This document shows, piece after piece, positions 34,708 to 45,539 of a stretch of DNA of 64,000 nucleotides. Every line of letters begins with the position of its first letter. Position 1 is the first letter of the stretch. Source of the stretch: Zoroaster sp. YZ-2022 (Eukaryota > Echinodermata > Asteroidea > Forcipulatida > Zoroasteridae); NCBI GenBank assembly GCA_029582265.1, contig CM055821.1, positions 40,805,004-40,869,003 on the forward strand. The letters are read 5' to 3'. The translations under genes were made by a program, and so were the position numbers. A model generated the notes under the pieces. It saw nothing but the letters and a program-made list of their open reading frames with translations, made no database searches and was not told the DNA's origin.

Positions 34708-36425
34708 ATAAAAAACGGTGCAGATCAGTTGAACAAAAGAAAACCAGAGACCAGGAGAACCACCATATACTTCGTCCATGTACACAGAAATGCAGGAGAA
34801 AGTGTTCAGAGAAGTTTTCTGAGGAACAGAGACAAGAAATTTTCAAGAACTTTTGGGACATGAGCTACGACCACAGACGTGACTGGCTCGTGCACAACGT
34901 GGATGAAGAAAAGAAGAGGTCCTTCACAACACCAAACCGAGGGTCGCGCAGAGAATGTACTCTAAAGTGGCGGTTCGGATCAACACAAGTGTGCAAATGT
35001 TTTTCTTGCACACGATCGGGTATCATGGCGACCAGGTTGTTAAGTCTGCTCTGAAAAATGTCAGGAAGGATGGGGTGTTGTAGTCGGTGCGCATGGCGAC
35101 AGGCGTGGTCAACATGTACCACAGAACAAATTTGATGAGGGTACCGCAAACATGTAATAGATCATATTGAATCCTTTCGACCGCAGGTCTCACATTACAG
35201 GCGGGACCATGCTCCCAACAGGAGGTACCTTCCATCCGACCTATCAATATGTTCAATGCATCAGGTCTTCAATGAAAGTCAACAGGCATCTGGCCAAGAC
35301 CAATGTTCCTTCTAATACTACTACAAGGTATTCAGCTCTATGAATATTTCATTCTCGTCTCCTGAAAATGACCTGTGTAAAACATGCCTCATCCACGAAC
35401 AAGCACATCCACCACTACAAGCATCGGCGGATGACCTCCCCCATAACTGCAGTACCTGTAACTGCCACGCTTGTTCTGGATATGTTGAACACAAAACCAG
35501 AGCTGCCCAAGCAAGGGCAGCTCTCAATGCAGACACAGAGCGGATGAAGAATGATGACCAAGTCCTTGTAACAACTGTAGACATGCAAAAGACAATTTGC
35601 ATGCCAAAATTACCCACCAAGGACTATTACTTCAGCCGAAAACTTGTGCTTTTCAACGAGACTTGCTTCACCTGGCAAAGATGCACCAGCGGTGGCTGTT
35701 CTGTGGCACGAGGGAGAAGCCGGGAGGAAAGCCTACAATGTTGCAAGTGCATATTTGACTTTTCTTCGGTTCAACAGAGATATCAGGAGGTAATCCTCTT
35801 TGCTGATAACTGCAGTGCCCAAAACAAAAACTGGACGCTGTTTTCAGCATTTCCTCGCATGGTTAACAATTCTTCCATTGGCATCACCTGTATATCTCTG
35901 AAGTACTTAGAACCTGGCCATACATTCATGGCGGCAGATAGTGTACACGGGTCCATCACCACCAAGTTGAAAAGCAAGAGCGAAGTTTATGATTTCCAAG
36001 ACTATATCGAGCTCATAGAAAAGTCACGCAAGCAGCTAAAGTGTGCAACTATCGATCACAAACAGATGTTCTTATTTGAACACCAGGCCAAGAAGACATC
36101 AGTACTTCTCAAGGATATCAAGGTCGTGCAGTTTAGGCGTGGCTCCATACAAATGTTCTACAAGACATCTCATAATCAGGAAGACTTCTTGGAGCTAGGA
36201 TTCCTAAAGAAGGTTTCTGCACGCGAATTGACAGTGAAAATGGAGAATGGTGAAGACCCGCTAGCATCAGTTCCAGTGATGGAGAGACCTAGGGGCATAT
36301 CTGCTTTGAAGAAAACTGACTTGATGACACTTGCCAGCATGATCCCACGCTACAAGGCAGCTTTCTTTGAACAACTACTGGTAAATGACAAATCAGAGGA
36401 CTTGGAAACTGTTGAAGACTATTAA
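34708..36425 (+). pseudogene. Terminal exon, DUF7869-like / transposase-like domain, frameshifted
   Basis: After TTTAAACAG at 34707 the exon continues in phase with CTQKCRRKCSEKFSEEQRQE, FKNFWDMSYDHRRDWLV and RRECTLKWRFGSTQVCKCF, then loses frame in a T-run near 35005. Frame changes and stops follow near 35080, 35150 and 35310. From 35340 a 361-codon frame restarts at MNISFSSPENDLCKTC and contains FADNCSAQNKNW, LEPGHTFMAADSVHG and VYDFQDYIEL. This domain order is that of a large animal family of uncharacterised proteins with a possible RNase H/DDE-like core (D in VTTVDMQ and ADNC); I believe it is catalogued as DUF7869. About residues 110-150 of the 361-codon frame are out of register: another frame there reads VLWHEGEAGRKAYNVASAYL, the family sequence. 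The long open frame thus survives two compensating indels. A relic with well-preserved upstream exons, or a fast-decaying paralogue. Confidence 0.75.
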
Positions 36426-37870
36426 CAGACTTACAATTTCGTGCAGTGGCGTCCAGCGAATTTCAGTGTTATTACTTCCTGAATACAATCGCAGGCTATG
36501 GCAGACCTCGGTGAAAAAGTAGGAGAAAAGTAGGAATACTTGAATGCTTGCGATTGCTACTTTGACTTTTGGCAAAAGAACCTTGTTACTTGCAATGGAG
36601 CCTTCTCTACCAAAACAGTGGAATATGTTTGACACAATCTTTATTTAGTGCTTTAAAAAGAAAATAATTATTTTCAATTTGTTTTATCTAGAAATTAAGT
36701 ATTCTTAAATTTAAGCTTTAAAATTGAAGTTTGCCAGAAGCCGTTTAAATGTACACGCCTCATAGAAGTGAGTCACACTAACCAAGCTTGCTTTGGAATG
36801 CACTCTTCATATTCATTTCAAATCAATTCGCACATTTTAAGTGTCATTAGCCTTCTTGAGACACAATGGAAGGGCGAGATTTGGTTTGATTAAATTTGTA
36901 TACAAAAAGGTTTGACCCGAACCAAATAGCTCCCTCAAACTGTGTCCACCGTATCTCATGAAGGCTGTCTTCACTATATTCCTGCCTATTTTCTGGCACA
37001 ATATCGTTGCTGTAAAAGTTGCTGTTCAGTAAACTTGTAATACAACATGCACAATTCAAACCTCACACAGGTTATCTTAAGAAGAATTGTCTTTTTATGG
37101 ACTAGCCAGTTGTTTGACTTGTAATTAATTGGTCCAACTTTAAGAAATGTGTAAAAATTTTACTTGAAAACTTACGATGAGTTACCATTTCCCCCAGCTG
37201 TATGATGTGAGTATGAATTTAGCAAAACGGTTGTAGAAGCATGTCAACAGAGATGAATATAAGGGTCATGTGTGAGAATCCTTTGACGTTGAAGTTTTTA
37301 TGTTGTTTGTTACATTGTGATGTTTATTTCACAAAAATTGTACCATCATCATCGACATCCCAGTCATCACCACCGTCACTGTCACCATCATATCATCGCC
37401 TACCACCACCACCACCACCAACATCCCCATCAACATCCCCCATCACCACCATCGTCTACATCTTTGTTGATTTGTTTTTCAAATTGTATTTTTCATACAA
37501 GATGATATGGGTCCGTAACTGACTATTTCCGTTGTTTGTCAGTTTGACAATATAGTTTGTGGGAATAGTTGACCTTTTGTTTACAGGTAGGCCTATTTTT
37601 GGTCATAGGGGAAATATGTTGAAGAGACGGGATATTTTTCAGATCCTTGGTAGCAATACAATAGCTACATTGTAGCTTTCATGCCTCATCAATTGCGGGC
37701 AATCAGTTGCAAGTACTGGTTCAATAGAAGTTAGAACCGGATTGTCTCCTATCTTATTTTTGGATAATTGATGTTTTCCAAACAGTTGTAATGTGTCCAT
37801 TTTGTATGAGTGGGTTCCTTCGTTGTGTTTATGTGATTTGTTCCTCTAATAAAGAGACCAGATCATTAAG
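36426..37870 (+). other. Probable 3' UTR and poly(A) signal of the 31325-36425 gene
   Basis: No coding pattern. A (CAT/CAC)n-rich simple repeat fills about 37340-37462, and AATAAA lies at 37848-37853 with a TGTTTC-rich stretch following. This is a reasonable cleavage signal for the terminal exon, but only inferred. Confidence 0.4.
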
Positions 37871-37989
37871 TGTTTCATCTGGTTTTCAAAAAGCCAGATG
37901 TGACTGGCTCTGGCAAAACCCTAAACTTGGACCCAATTTTCAAAGTGACCTCCCAAATTTATTGTGAAACAATGTTACCAACAACGTTT

Positions 37990-39510
37990 CAGGATTTTCT
38001 TTTTCCATCAAAATGTAGAAAATGCTCTATATGGTAACATGGAAATCTCAAACTGACCCCTGGGGTCCCTGGGAGTGAGTTAGTTTCTCCCGAATGTTTT
38101 GAGCCTTTCTGAATGCAACAAATGGTTGTTTTGGAAATATTTCTGAGAGTATGTTGGTTTTGTTGTATCAGTGGCCAATGTTTGTTTCCTGCTTGTTTCA
38201 CATCTTTTGTGGTTTACGAACGGATTATAAGTCGTTGTTTTGTTTATCTTTTGGTAATTTGTGAATCAGTTTGGCTAGTTAGCCAGTGACACTTTATGTG
38301 TTACGTTGTTTATCTCAGCTAATAATTTTTTGTGAGAAATTTTGACGTATTTCTGTGAAATCTTCCTCATTGTTGGTGTTTCTAGCATATCGCAGAGTTT
38401 CTCAGTAGATAAATGCTTTGAACACATGGGGTGGGTGTGATGGGGTTCTGTGTAGAAACTGGTACATGTATGTTTCCGTAGGTTTGGTGTACACTTTTGT
38501 GTCTAGTATGCCACCATGTTTGGATATGATCAGCCTGTTGTACTATTTTATTTTCGAGATCGTATAATGTTATGTCACAAATTTCCGGACTGGCTGTTAA
38601 GCTAATTGCACAACCGATTTTATTTCCAAATTGGAAACAATTTCTGTTGAGTATTACTTCCAGAAATTTGCGGATGTATTTGTTGATAAACTATGGATAG
38701 TTGGTTTGGTCGATGGCATTGCATACACAGTTTATTGCCTCAGTTTATTGCGGATATTTGTGTACATTTTAACAACATCAATACTTGTGATATTAAGACA
38801 CATTTTGTGGAAATGTTATTCCTTCGAGTTTCTTCAGTATATCTGCTGTTTTGCGGACATATGCGGACATATGCGGTTACTACAGGGAGTAGAAAATGAT
38901 CTTCCAACAAAGGGTGTGCCTGTTGGTGGGGTTTTGTGAATTCTCGGTAGAAAGTACTGTTGGAATGTGACATGCCTGTGACCTCGGATCGAGATATGCC
39001 TGAGTGTGTTTGTCGAGGTGTGTTGTTTCGCATTTTGGTTTTGGACATTATGAATTAAAAGGATGGTTTCTTGTGTAATATCTTGATCGAACTCGGTGTA
39101 TTGCTCTGATTCAAGATGTTTGTAATAATCCAACCTGTAGGTATAGTCGGAGCGGTTCATAATGCAGTGCCTCTCCCTTTATCGTATGATTTGATCACGA
39201 TTTCAGGGTTGTTCCTCAGATATTTGAGGGCTGATAGTTCAGGGTTTTCATGTTCTTTTTCCGAGTTCTCAGACGAATGTGAGCAAGTTTATTTTGTGTG
39301 GCTTCCAAATAGTTTCAAGTGTTGCACTCTGTGTAGTTTTTGGATTCCAAGTGGATGGTGGTTTGAACAGATGAGTTTTGGAAGGTTTGTTATGTATCAG
39401 GAATTCAATTCTTATTCGTCAATTTCACTCAAAAGAGTTGAACGGGTTGGTTTAGCAGGAGTTGGAACAAAGCTTAAACCTTTACCCAGAGCATTTTTTT
39501 TTTCAATTTG
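37990..39510 (-). pseudogene. Decayed Penelope-like reverse transcriptase
   Basis: Read on the minus strand the relic gives, in order: NPEIVIKSYDKGRGTALMNR (N-terminal RT block), FLPRIHKTPPTGTPFVG, NITSIDVVKMYTNI (motif A with its aspartate), DTKVYTKPTETYMYQFL and RYARNTNNEEDF, and finally QPFVAFRKAQNIRGKL. This is the order in Penelope-like elements. The blocks lie in several frames with stops. The GIY-YIG module is absent here, though a separate one exists at 13843-14511; 2370-2610 is a third, shorter relic of the same RT region. Confidence 0.8.
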
Positions 39511-39540
39511 AGATAGTTTTGCTTTGGAAAGGTTTGTGAT

Positions 39541-39642
39541 GAATTGTTCACTTTGTTCTACTAGTGTAGTCAGTAGACTATTTGTTCTACTAGTGTAGTC
39601 AGTAAACTATTTGTTCTAGTAGTCAGTAGACTATTTTTGTAT
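39541..39642 (+). repeat. Short tandem repeat, about three units
   Basis: TTCTACTAGTGTAGTCAGTA with (G/A)ACTATTTG recurs three times with a period of about 33 bp, the last unit shortened. Confidence 0.8.
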
Positions 39643-39903
39643 TCTTTGGTTTTAGTCGAGCGTTCAAGTGAAAAAAATTTCATTTTCTGTTTTGATTGTG
39701 AACGTTTTGCACTTTTCGTAAATTTCCGTTATGTCATAGTTGGTAGATAATTTAGTTATAAATAACATATACTTATATATTTGTATTATATTATTAATAA
39801 GATAGTTGGGTTGTCAAGTGGCACTTGTGTAAGTGGTCATGATTTGTGTTCCTTTTTATATATGTATTTATATGTATATATTTCATAACAAAACAACATG
39901 CTT

Positions 39904-40505
39904 AAAGGTACAGTCTTACCTTGGTTATTTGGTTAATCCTTGTTACAAATATAAAAAATCCACTATACATGTATGCTAATCTGTCAATGGTTTTAAATGT
40001 AATATTCATTTACAATTATTTTAACTCATGATCAGTGCTTGATAGCCCCTGTTGACTGAAACGATACAAAAAGTATCTCTAATATGCCTTAAATGGTGAC
40101 AAATTTGAATTTTCAAATGCCTGCAACACCTTTAATATCATATGAAAGAATTTCATAGTGTTACCAGAGTTAATAAATGTAGAAAAATGAAGCTCCATAT
40201 CAGTTTCGTAATATTTTGACCTTTTCCATGCATACAGTATGCACATAATATGCTAAATATGGCATCAAACAGCTTTGTATTTGTTGACATATTTATAGGA
40301 GATCCTGAGAGTTTCAAAGATTGTACCCGAAAATGCGTATGGACTCCACAAGCTCACAGACTAAAATTTTAATAAAAAGATTTAAGAATTTTTCTTGCAA
40401 ACGTGAACACTTATTGTGATGAACTTTTCACGGGTTAGTTTTAAAATTATTTCTTGAATACCAGAGGGTTGAAGTGAAGGTACATTCCCAAATACCAATG
40501 TTGGA
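39904..40505. mobile_element. Probable MITE, TTTAAAGGTACA..ACATTGG family
   Basis: The left end TTAAAGGTACAGTCTTACCT and right end CCAAATACCAATGTTGGACC resemble the inverted ends of the element at 45235-45539. The interior is non-coding. Borders are approximate. Confidence 0.45.
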
Positions 40506-40611
40506 CCTTCACTTTTATTACGTTGTGTCGTTGTTAAATCCTTGTCCAAGAAGGCTATAAATCAGTTGGCTGTGTTATGCAGACCCAGGGCTATCATCCA
40601 TGTTATTTAGA

Positions 40612-40790
40612 AGCAGATTGGAGACATTTTTTTTCGAGGTCAAAAAAACAAAAAGTGCCTAATTTTTTCTTTTCTTTTTCAAATGCGTAATACTTGCTGG
40701 AGAGACGTAATAGAGTGCAGGGGTCTCAATTTTAGTACTTTGAATCAATTTTTTTTTTTTATGCCTAAAACTTGCTGGGTTAACATTTTG
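40612..40790 (-). repeat. Solo relic of the roughly 300-bp satellite
   Basis: Carries TTGGAGACATTTTTTTTCGA and ATACTTGCTGGAGAGACGTA, the reverse complement of blocks in the array at 48671-56070. It lies in the intron just upstream of the GGA ear exon, showing that this satellite also exists as isolated dispersed fragments. Confidence 0.7.
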
Positions 40791-40851
40791 TTAACTTCCT
40801 CTGCAGAGTCTAAACTTGATTCATTTACCCTTATGTGTGATTCTTATTCAG

Positions 40852-40962
40852 ATGGTGAGAGTTAATCTACAGCCACCATCAGCTACGGACCTACCAGCTT
40901 TTAATTCCATTCTACCCCCAGCAGCAATTACTCAAGTCATGCTCATAGCAAACACACAGAAG
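40852..40962 (+). CDS. GGA: GGA adaptor, gamma-ear domain exon
   Basis: The 111-bp exon (phase 0) follows TGTGATTCTTATTCAG and ends AAG/GTAGGT. It encodes MVRVNLQPPSATDLPAF then PPAAITQVMLIANTQK. VKLQPPSGTEL..F and PPAAITQVMLLAN are hallmark strands of the GAE (gamma-adaptin ear) domain of GGA proteins, Arf-binding clathrin adaptors that sort cargo from the trans-Golgi network to endosomes. The GAE domain recruits accessory proteins. The preceding ear exon and the VHS and GAT exons were not found upstream, where repeats and another gene intervene. Confidence 0.88.
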
Positions 40963-41179
40963 GTAGGTAATATTGAGAAATGCTTGAGTACAGTGTAGAG
41001 TAGCTGTTTTAAAGGGAAGGTACAGCATTGGTAAATATCAGGTTATCAAATTAACCCTCCTACTATAGCTGAACTTTAGTGGCAAGTAGCTATAGTGATG
41101 AAAACCATTCAACTGACTGTGTTGACTGTGCACACTGGGGCATCTTTGATTGGTTTTCACTGTCATTTGTACCACCCTG

Positions 41180-41330
41180 ATAAGGGTGATAAGGTTATAT
41201 TACCGTTGCTGCTGCATAAATGAGACAGTAATTTTCAGTCAAAGTATTCATCTTAAACTAGAACACCTATTCCATGCCCTGTTGAAAGTCTGTTCTGATC
41301 GTGACGATACTGTCCTTTAAGGTATGAATC
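41180..41330. mobile_element. Second copy of the 23431-23634 MITE family
   Basis: Shares GTTGCTGCTGCATAAATGAG, TTTTCAGTCAA, CATCTTAAAC and TTCCATGCCCTG with the copy at 23431-23634. It carries an extra TTGAAAGTCTGTTCT before GATCGTGACGATACTGTCCT, and lies in the last GGA intron. Confidence 0.75.
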
Positions 41331-41383
41331 CAAATCTGTTGAGATAAAAACTCATTTGGAATTTCTTTTGCTTTGATCCACAG

Positions 41384-41473
41384 GAGAAAGTTCGACTCAA
41401 ATGCAAGATTCAGTATACAATCAACGATCAAGCGATTACTGATGTTGGCGAGGTAGATAAATTCACTGTTTAA
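41384..41473 (+). CDS. GGA: GGA adaptor, last coding exon
   Basis: Follows TTTGATCCACAG, in phase with the exon at 40852-40962. It encodes EKVRLKCKIQYTI, then NDQAITDVGEVDKFTV and TAA. EKVRLRYKL and EVGEVDQF are the C-terminal strands of the GGA ear. Vertebrate GGAs continue about eight residues after EVDQF; here the protein ends TV, so the tail is shorter. GAG/GTAGAT could also be read as a splice donor, but the in-frame continuation EVDKF matches the family better. A possible poly(A) signal AATAAA is at 41576-41581. Confidence 0.88.
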   Translation, partial: EKVRLKCKIQYTINDQAITDVGEVDKFTV

Positions 41474-42099
41474 CAGTTATCCTATATCTGTGTAAAATCT
41501 GTTAATATATATAGAAATATCACTCCTATAACACGCTGCACATATACTATTATTGTATAATTTGCATTAAAATAGAATAAAATGCTCTGTCAAATATGCT
41601 AGATTTATACTTCTGACTCAAAGTTGAAGGTGAATTCTTTTTATTCCTTAAAGTTATGACTTGAAAACATACGAACATTTATGGTTATATGCAGGGTACA
41701 GCATTGGAAATGTTGGCAAAACTGCTTCTCCATAATTATTTGCTTAATTTCTTTGAAACAAGATATACAATAACCAATCAATAATGAGTTTCAGCTCAAT
41801 GTAGAATCTGCGTCATGTAAAGTGTGAAAAAGCATTCACAACTTTGACAGAATACACTTGGAGCAGAAAAGTTTCAATCTGGCAAATTTATGTAATTTTG
41901 CATACATTTTCCTCTGTAATGAGAATAATTTGTCAGGTTGATTGTCACCTTTACCAACTTCACATCGAGTTAGCTTTCAGATAATTAAGTGGTTATCTTC
42001 TAACCAGGTAATTACTAGTGTAATATGTAAGTAAGACTTGTAAATGTAAGTAAGACTTGTAACTTTGCATGGTGAAAAAGGATAAGTAAAGGCTGTTTA

Positions 42100-43475
42100 C
42101 GGTCAGTATTCTCCGATCGTCTTCAGGAGAATCAGAGCATACTGATCGAAACATTGAGTTGTAACCAGTCGGTTCTTTTCAGAACTATTTACTACTCAAA
42201 AGAGAATGTCTACATGGTGTCACCGCAAACACTATTTACTTATTATTTAAATGATCATGTGGTCTCAATTAGCCAACCAAAATCCCAGTTAACCAGTCAG
42301 ATTTATTGAGTAGCTTGCATGTGCGTAAAATACCTGCATTAAGCCCTATAAGCTTATTAAGCATACTTCTCTCTGGCTTTGTCAGACATTTTTCATTGGG
42401 GAGTCGGGTCAAAAACTAATTGGGCTACTTGTTTTCAAGGAAAATTGTGAATTTTCTTACACAAAAGGTTATTTGTTTTGAATTAATAACAGTTGTGAAA
42501 TACATGTATGGTTTATTTCCAAACTTTCCGAATAATACCAAAATTTGGCGAATGGGAAAAGGCAACACATGTGACAACATGTGAATACGCCCCTATTCTG
42601 GAAGTTTTCAAGTGATTTTAGTCATGATGGGTGTTGTTAAACATACTCGCCCCATGAAACCTCTCGTGGCAGCAGATGCCAGTCGGAAAACTGAAAATAC
42701 TGAAAAACTGAAAAAAGAAAATACATTTACTTGCCATAAAAAAAAGGATACCTACCAAACTTCATGCATAGTATGTGATATTTGTTATCGTTAACTTGTT
42801 TAAAAATTATGCTTAGCAATAAGATTGTTGAGCAAAATTTACCTGTAATTTTCTTTTGATAATTTGTTTATTCAGCTTTAACCCTAACCCTGCCAGACGC
42901 AGCAGAGTGCATCAGCTGGAAAAGTCTGATGCACTTTGATGGATTCAGCTGTCAACACCAGTGCATAAACAGCCAAGCCTGTTTCTATTGAGAGCTGGTC
43001 CCATTAAACAATGCCAGAGTTGTATTCTGCTGCGTTTGGTGACCACAGACTCTGAGGCAGTTCGGCCTTGAGATTTGTTAACAGATGGATCTTGTTGCAC
43101 TTGGCAGCCAAGTCACTTTGATAAACGATGCACTCTGTTGCGTTTGGCAGGTTTCTAGCCAAAATACCCTGGAGGGTTTAGGGTTAATCTGATATATGTT
43201 ACTTAAAACTTAGTAAGCCTACATTTAAATAAAATAGTTTCCTTAGATTTTAACAACTTATTTTTAACTCCCTTGTTTGACGAGGACTTCTAATAAGGGT
43301 AACTCAGCCCAATTAGAAGGTATAAGTATGGGGAAGTTAAGTAAGACTAATTGCGGTGACACCATGTGAAATTCTCTATTGAGTAGTAATTAGTTCTGGA
43401 AAGAACTGGAGGTTATATCTCGACGTTTCGATCAGTATGCTCTGATCGTCCTCAGGAGAACGGGGAAGTTAATTT
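42100..43475. repeat. Inverted repeat arms around a piggyBac MITE
   Basis: About 42100-42240 and 43350-43475 are inverted relatives: the left has CAGAGCATACTGATCGAAAC and, further right, ATGGTGTCACCGCAAAC; the right has TTGCGGTGACACCATGTG and then TTTCGATCAGTATGCTCTGA with TCCTCAGGAGAAC. The CTGATCGAAACGT motif resembles sequences near Penelope-like element ends, but that link is weak. The piggyBac MITE sits between the arms. Confidence 0.6.
42882..43183. mobile_element. piggyBac-type MITE flanked by TTAA
   Basis: TTAA (42878-42881) then CCCTAACCCTGCC at the left; TTTAGGG then TTAA (43184-43187) at the right. Internal to the tips, CAGACGCAGCAGAGTGCAT is matched in inverse by ATGCACTCTGTTGCGTTTGG. 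CCCT..AGGG ends with TTAA duplications define piggyBac-superfamily elements. 302 bp, no coding capacity. The CCCTAACCCT tip looks telomere-like but is simply the element end. Confidence 0.88.
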
Positions 43476-44760
43476 ATATGGAGTTAATTAATACCAAAAC
43501 ATTATAAAATCAATTAAATGTAAAATGTATAATGTTTGTATTAGCTTGATCATATTGAAACTCTAAAACTGTACTATTAATGAACAGCAGCTTATGATGG
43601 AGGGGGCATTTGTTTTTGATGATTTTTGTAATATATTCAGTATGCTATAATTACAACATAATAATAAACATATGGTGAAATCAAATATGATTTTAGCTCC
43701 TATTTTTGTTTTGGCATTTGAACTATGAATCACTTCATCACATCACCACTGTTGTGAACAATTTGTGTGACCACTTGTTCGTAAAAACAGCACTCCCCTG
43801 GCAATTATTTAAAAAAAAAAAGGCTAATTTCAGATGGAATGGTCAAAATGTTTGGTTTGCTGAATCAAAGTATCCAAATTAATTGTTTGAGTGGGGGTGC
43901 TAGGGGTGATGATGCCATTATGATTATGATACAGAATGTTTTCTTGTTGGTAGCCACTGCACAGAGAGCCTAGTCTAGTACCCAAACAGACATTGTTATA
44001 CTCACTGTGGAGCAGGTCAAGCACCAGCCTATGTTTGACATGAGCCTCACTATGACCCTCATAGAATTGTGTATACAGAACCAAGATGGCCGACATTTGA
44101 TAAAGTATTTTTGGTCATTTTGTTTGAAACCTGAAACTCTTTCATCACCCTGTTCTCCTCTAAAACCTATGAATGACTCATGCATTACCCATATCCAAGA
44201 CTGTACATACTTTGATTTGCAGAGTGAAGTTTTTCTTTGTTTCTTTTACTGCATTAACCCTCCTATAGGTTTAACACTCAAAGACACTCAAAATTTGTAT
44301 GTCTCTCTTAACCCATTGACTTTGTGCAGTGCACTCAAGGAGGTCAAACCAAAACCAAGTACAGTGTACAAACACAGCTCTGTGTGACTCTGTGGTTTGA
44401 CCTATTGGCAATGCAATCAAAAATACTCAAGTGAGTGTCTGTGGGTGCCGTGCTGACTGGGCCAAGGGTTAAACTATTAAGAATTACTTAATTTCTCTTT
44501 TCTACGAAGCAGTGTTAGTTATTTTGGAGACAACTTTAACATTTATTTTACAGTTTAAAATTAACCATATCTTAATCAAGATCATTCTCAAATGGTATAA
44601 CATTATCAAAATCATAACTGTAATAAAAATGTAAGCAATTCATGTGCAATCACAGTTATCTTTTGACATCTTTTCTGAATGTTTATTTCAGTTTCTTAAT
44701 TACCTTAGAAAGGAAATGCAAGTGTACAATAAACTGTCAAAACAGAACCTTCATAAAATT
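43476..44760. other. No gene recognised
   Basis: AT-rich with several open frames lacking family features. Probably GGA 3' flank. Confidence 0.35.
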
Positions 44761-44779
44761 GCACATTAACCTAACCACC

Positions 44780-45150
44780 CTGAATCCATCAAAATCCATC
44801 CCCTGTATTGGAAGATTTTGGCGGATTCAGGATACCTCCACATTGAGCATGTGGCGAATTTTGATAGTTCAGGATTTCAATAGTTTTAACTGCTTGGTCA
44901 TGTTGGTTGATGGATTATAGTTACATGTACTGTATATGTTAGATTTTGATGGATTCTATGCAGCAACATACTATACAAATTTTCATGTGAGCATGGTATC
45001 CTGAATCCGCCAAAATCCACCAAAAATTTAGTGGTGGATTTGGCGGATTCAGGATATGTCCAATATCTACACTGGCGGATTCTGATGGATTCAGGACACC
45101 AGCATTTTGTGTGTGACAAAATTGGTGGATTTTGGTGATTCAGGATACTT
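44780..45150. repeat. Cluster of direct and inverted GGCGGATTCAGGATA motifs
   Basis: Variants of TTGGCGGATTCAGGATA and its complement occur about eight times. The pair at 44998-45055 forms a long hairpin (ATCCTGAATCCGCC with AAAATCCACC against GGTGGATTT with GGCGGATTCAGGAT) around a short AT loop. Confidence 0.7.
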
Positions 45151-45234
45151 TCTAGTAAAAAATACCCAAGGGGTTAATACATGAACGACACAATATTCTG
45201 TAACTCCCAACATGTTTATTTATTCCTTGTTTCA

Positions 45235-45539
45235 TTTAAACGAAATGTACAACATTGGTATTTGGAAATATATGTGTTTATCTAACCCTCTGGGTTTCAA
45301 GAAATCATACAACTAACTTGTGAAACTTTCGTCCCACCAGGTCCCCATGTTTTTCAGAAAGAAAAAAAAGAAAAGAAAAAAAAACACGTCAATTGTGTTT
45401 TTCTCTAAGATAAATACACTTCAGACAATACTTTCTCAGGGTGCTTGATGCCAGAACCATACTCACATCAAGTAAATCTTTTAAATAATTCATCCATTTT
45501 AAAATTTGATAATTACCAATGTTGTACCTTCCCTTTAAA
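45235..45539. mobile_element. MITE with TTTAAA..GTACAACATTGGTA ends
   Basis: Left TTTAAACGAAATGTACAACA with TTGGTA; right, as reverse complement, TTTAAAGGGAAGGTACAACA with TTGGTA. The 305-bp interior is non-coding and has a poly-A/G tract. Relatives lie at 8090-8335 and 39904-40505. Confidence 0.75.

Noticed and set aside
42878..43187. Interstitial telomeric repeat
   Set aside because: CCCTAACCCT is only one and a half units and is mirrored at the other end next to TTAA, so it is a piggyBac-type terminus.
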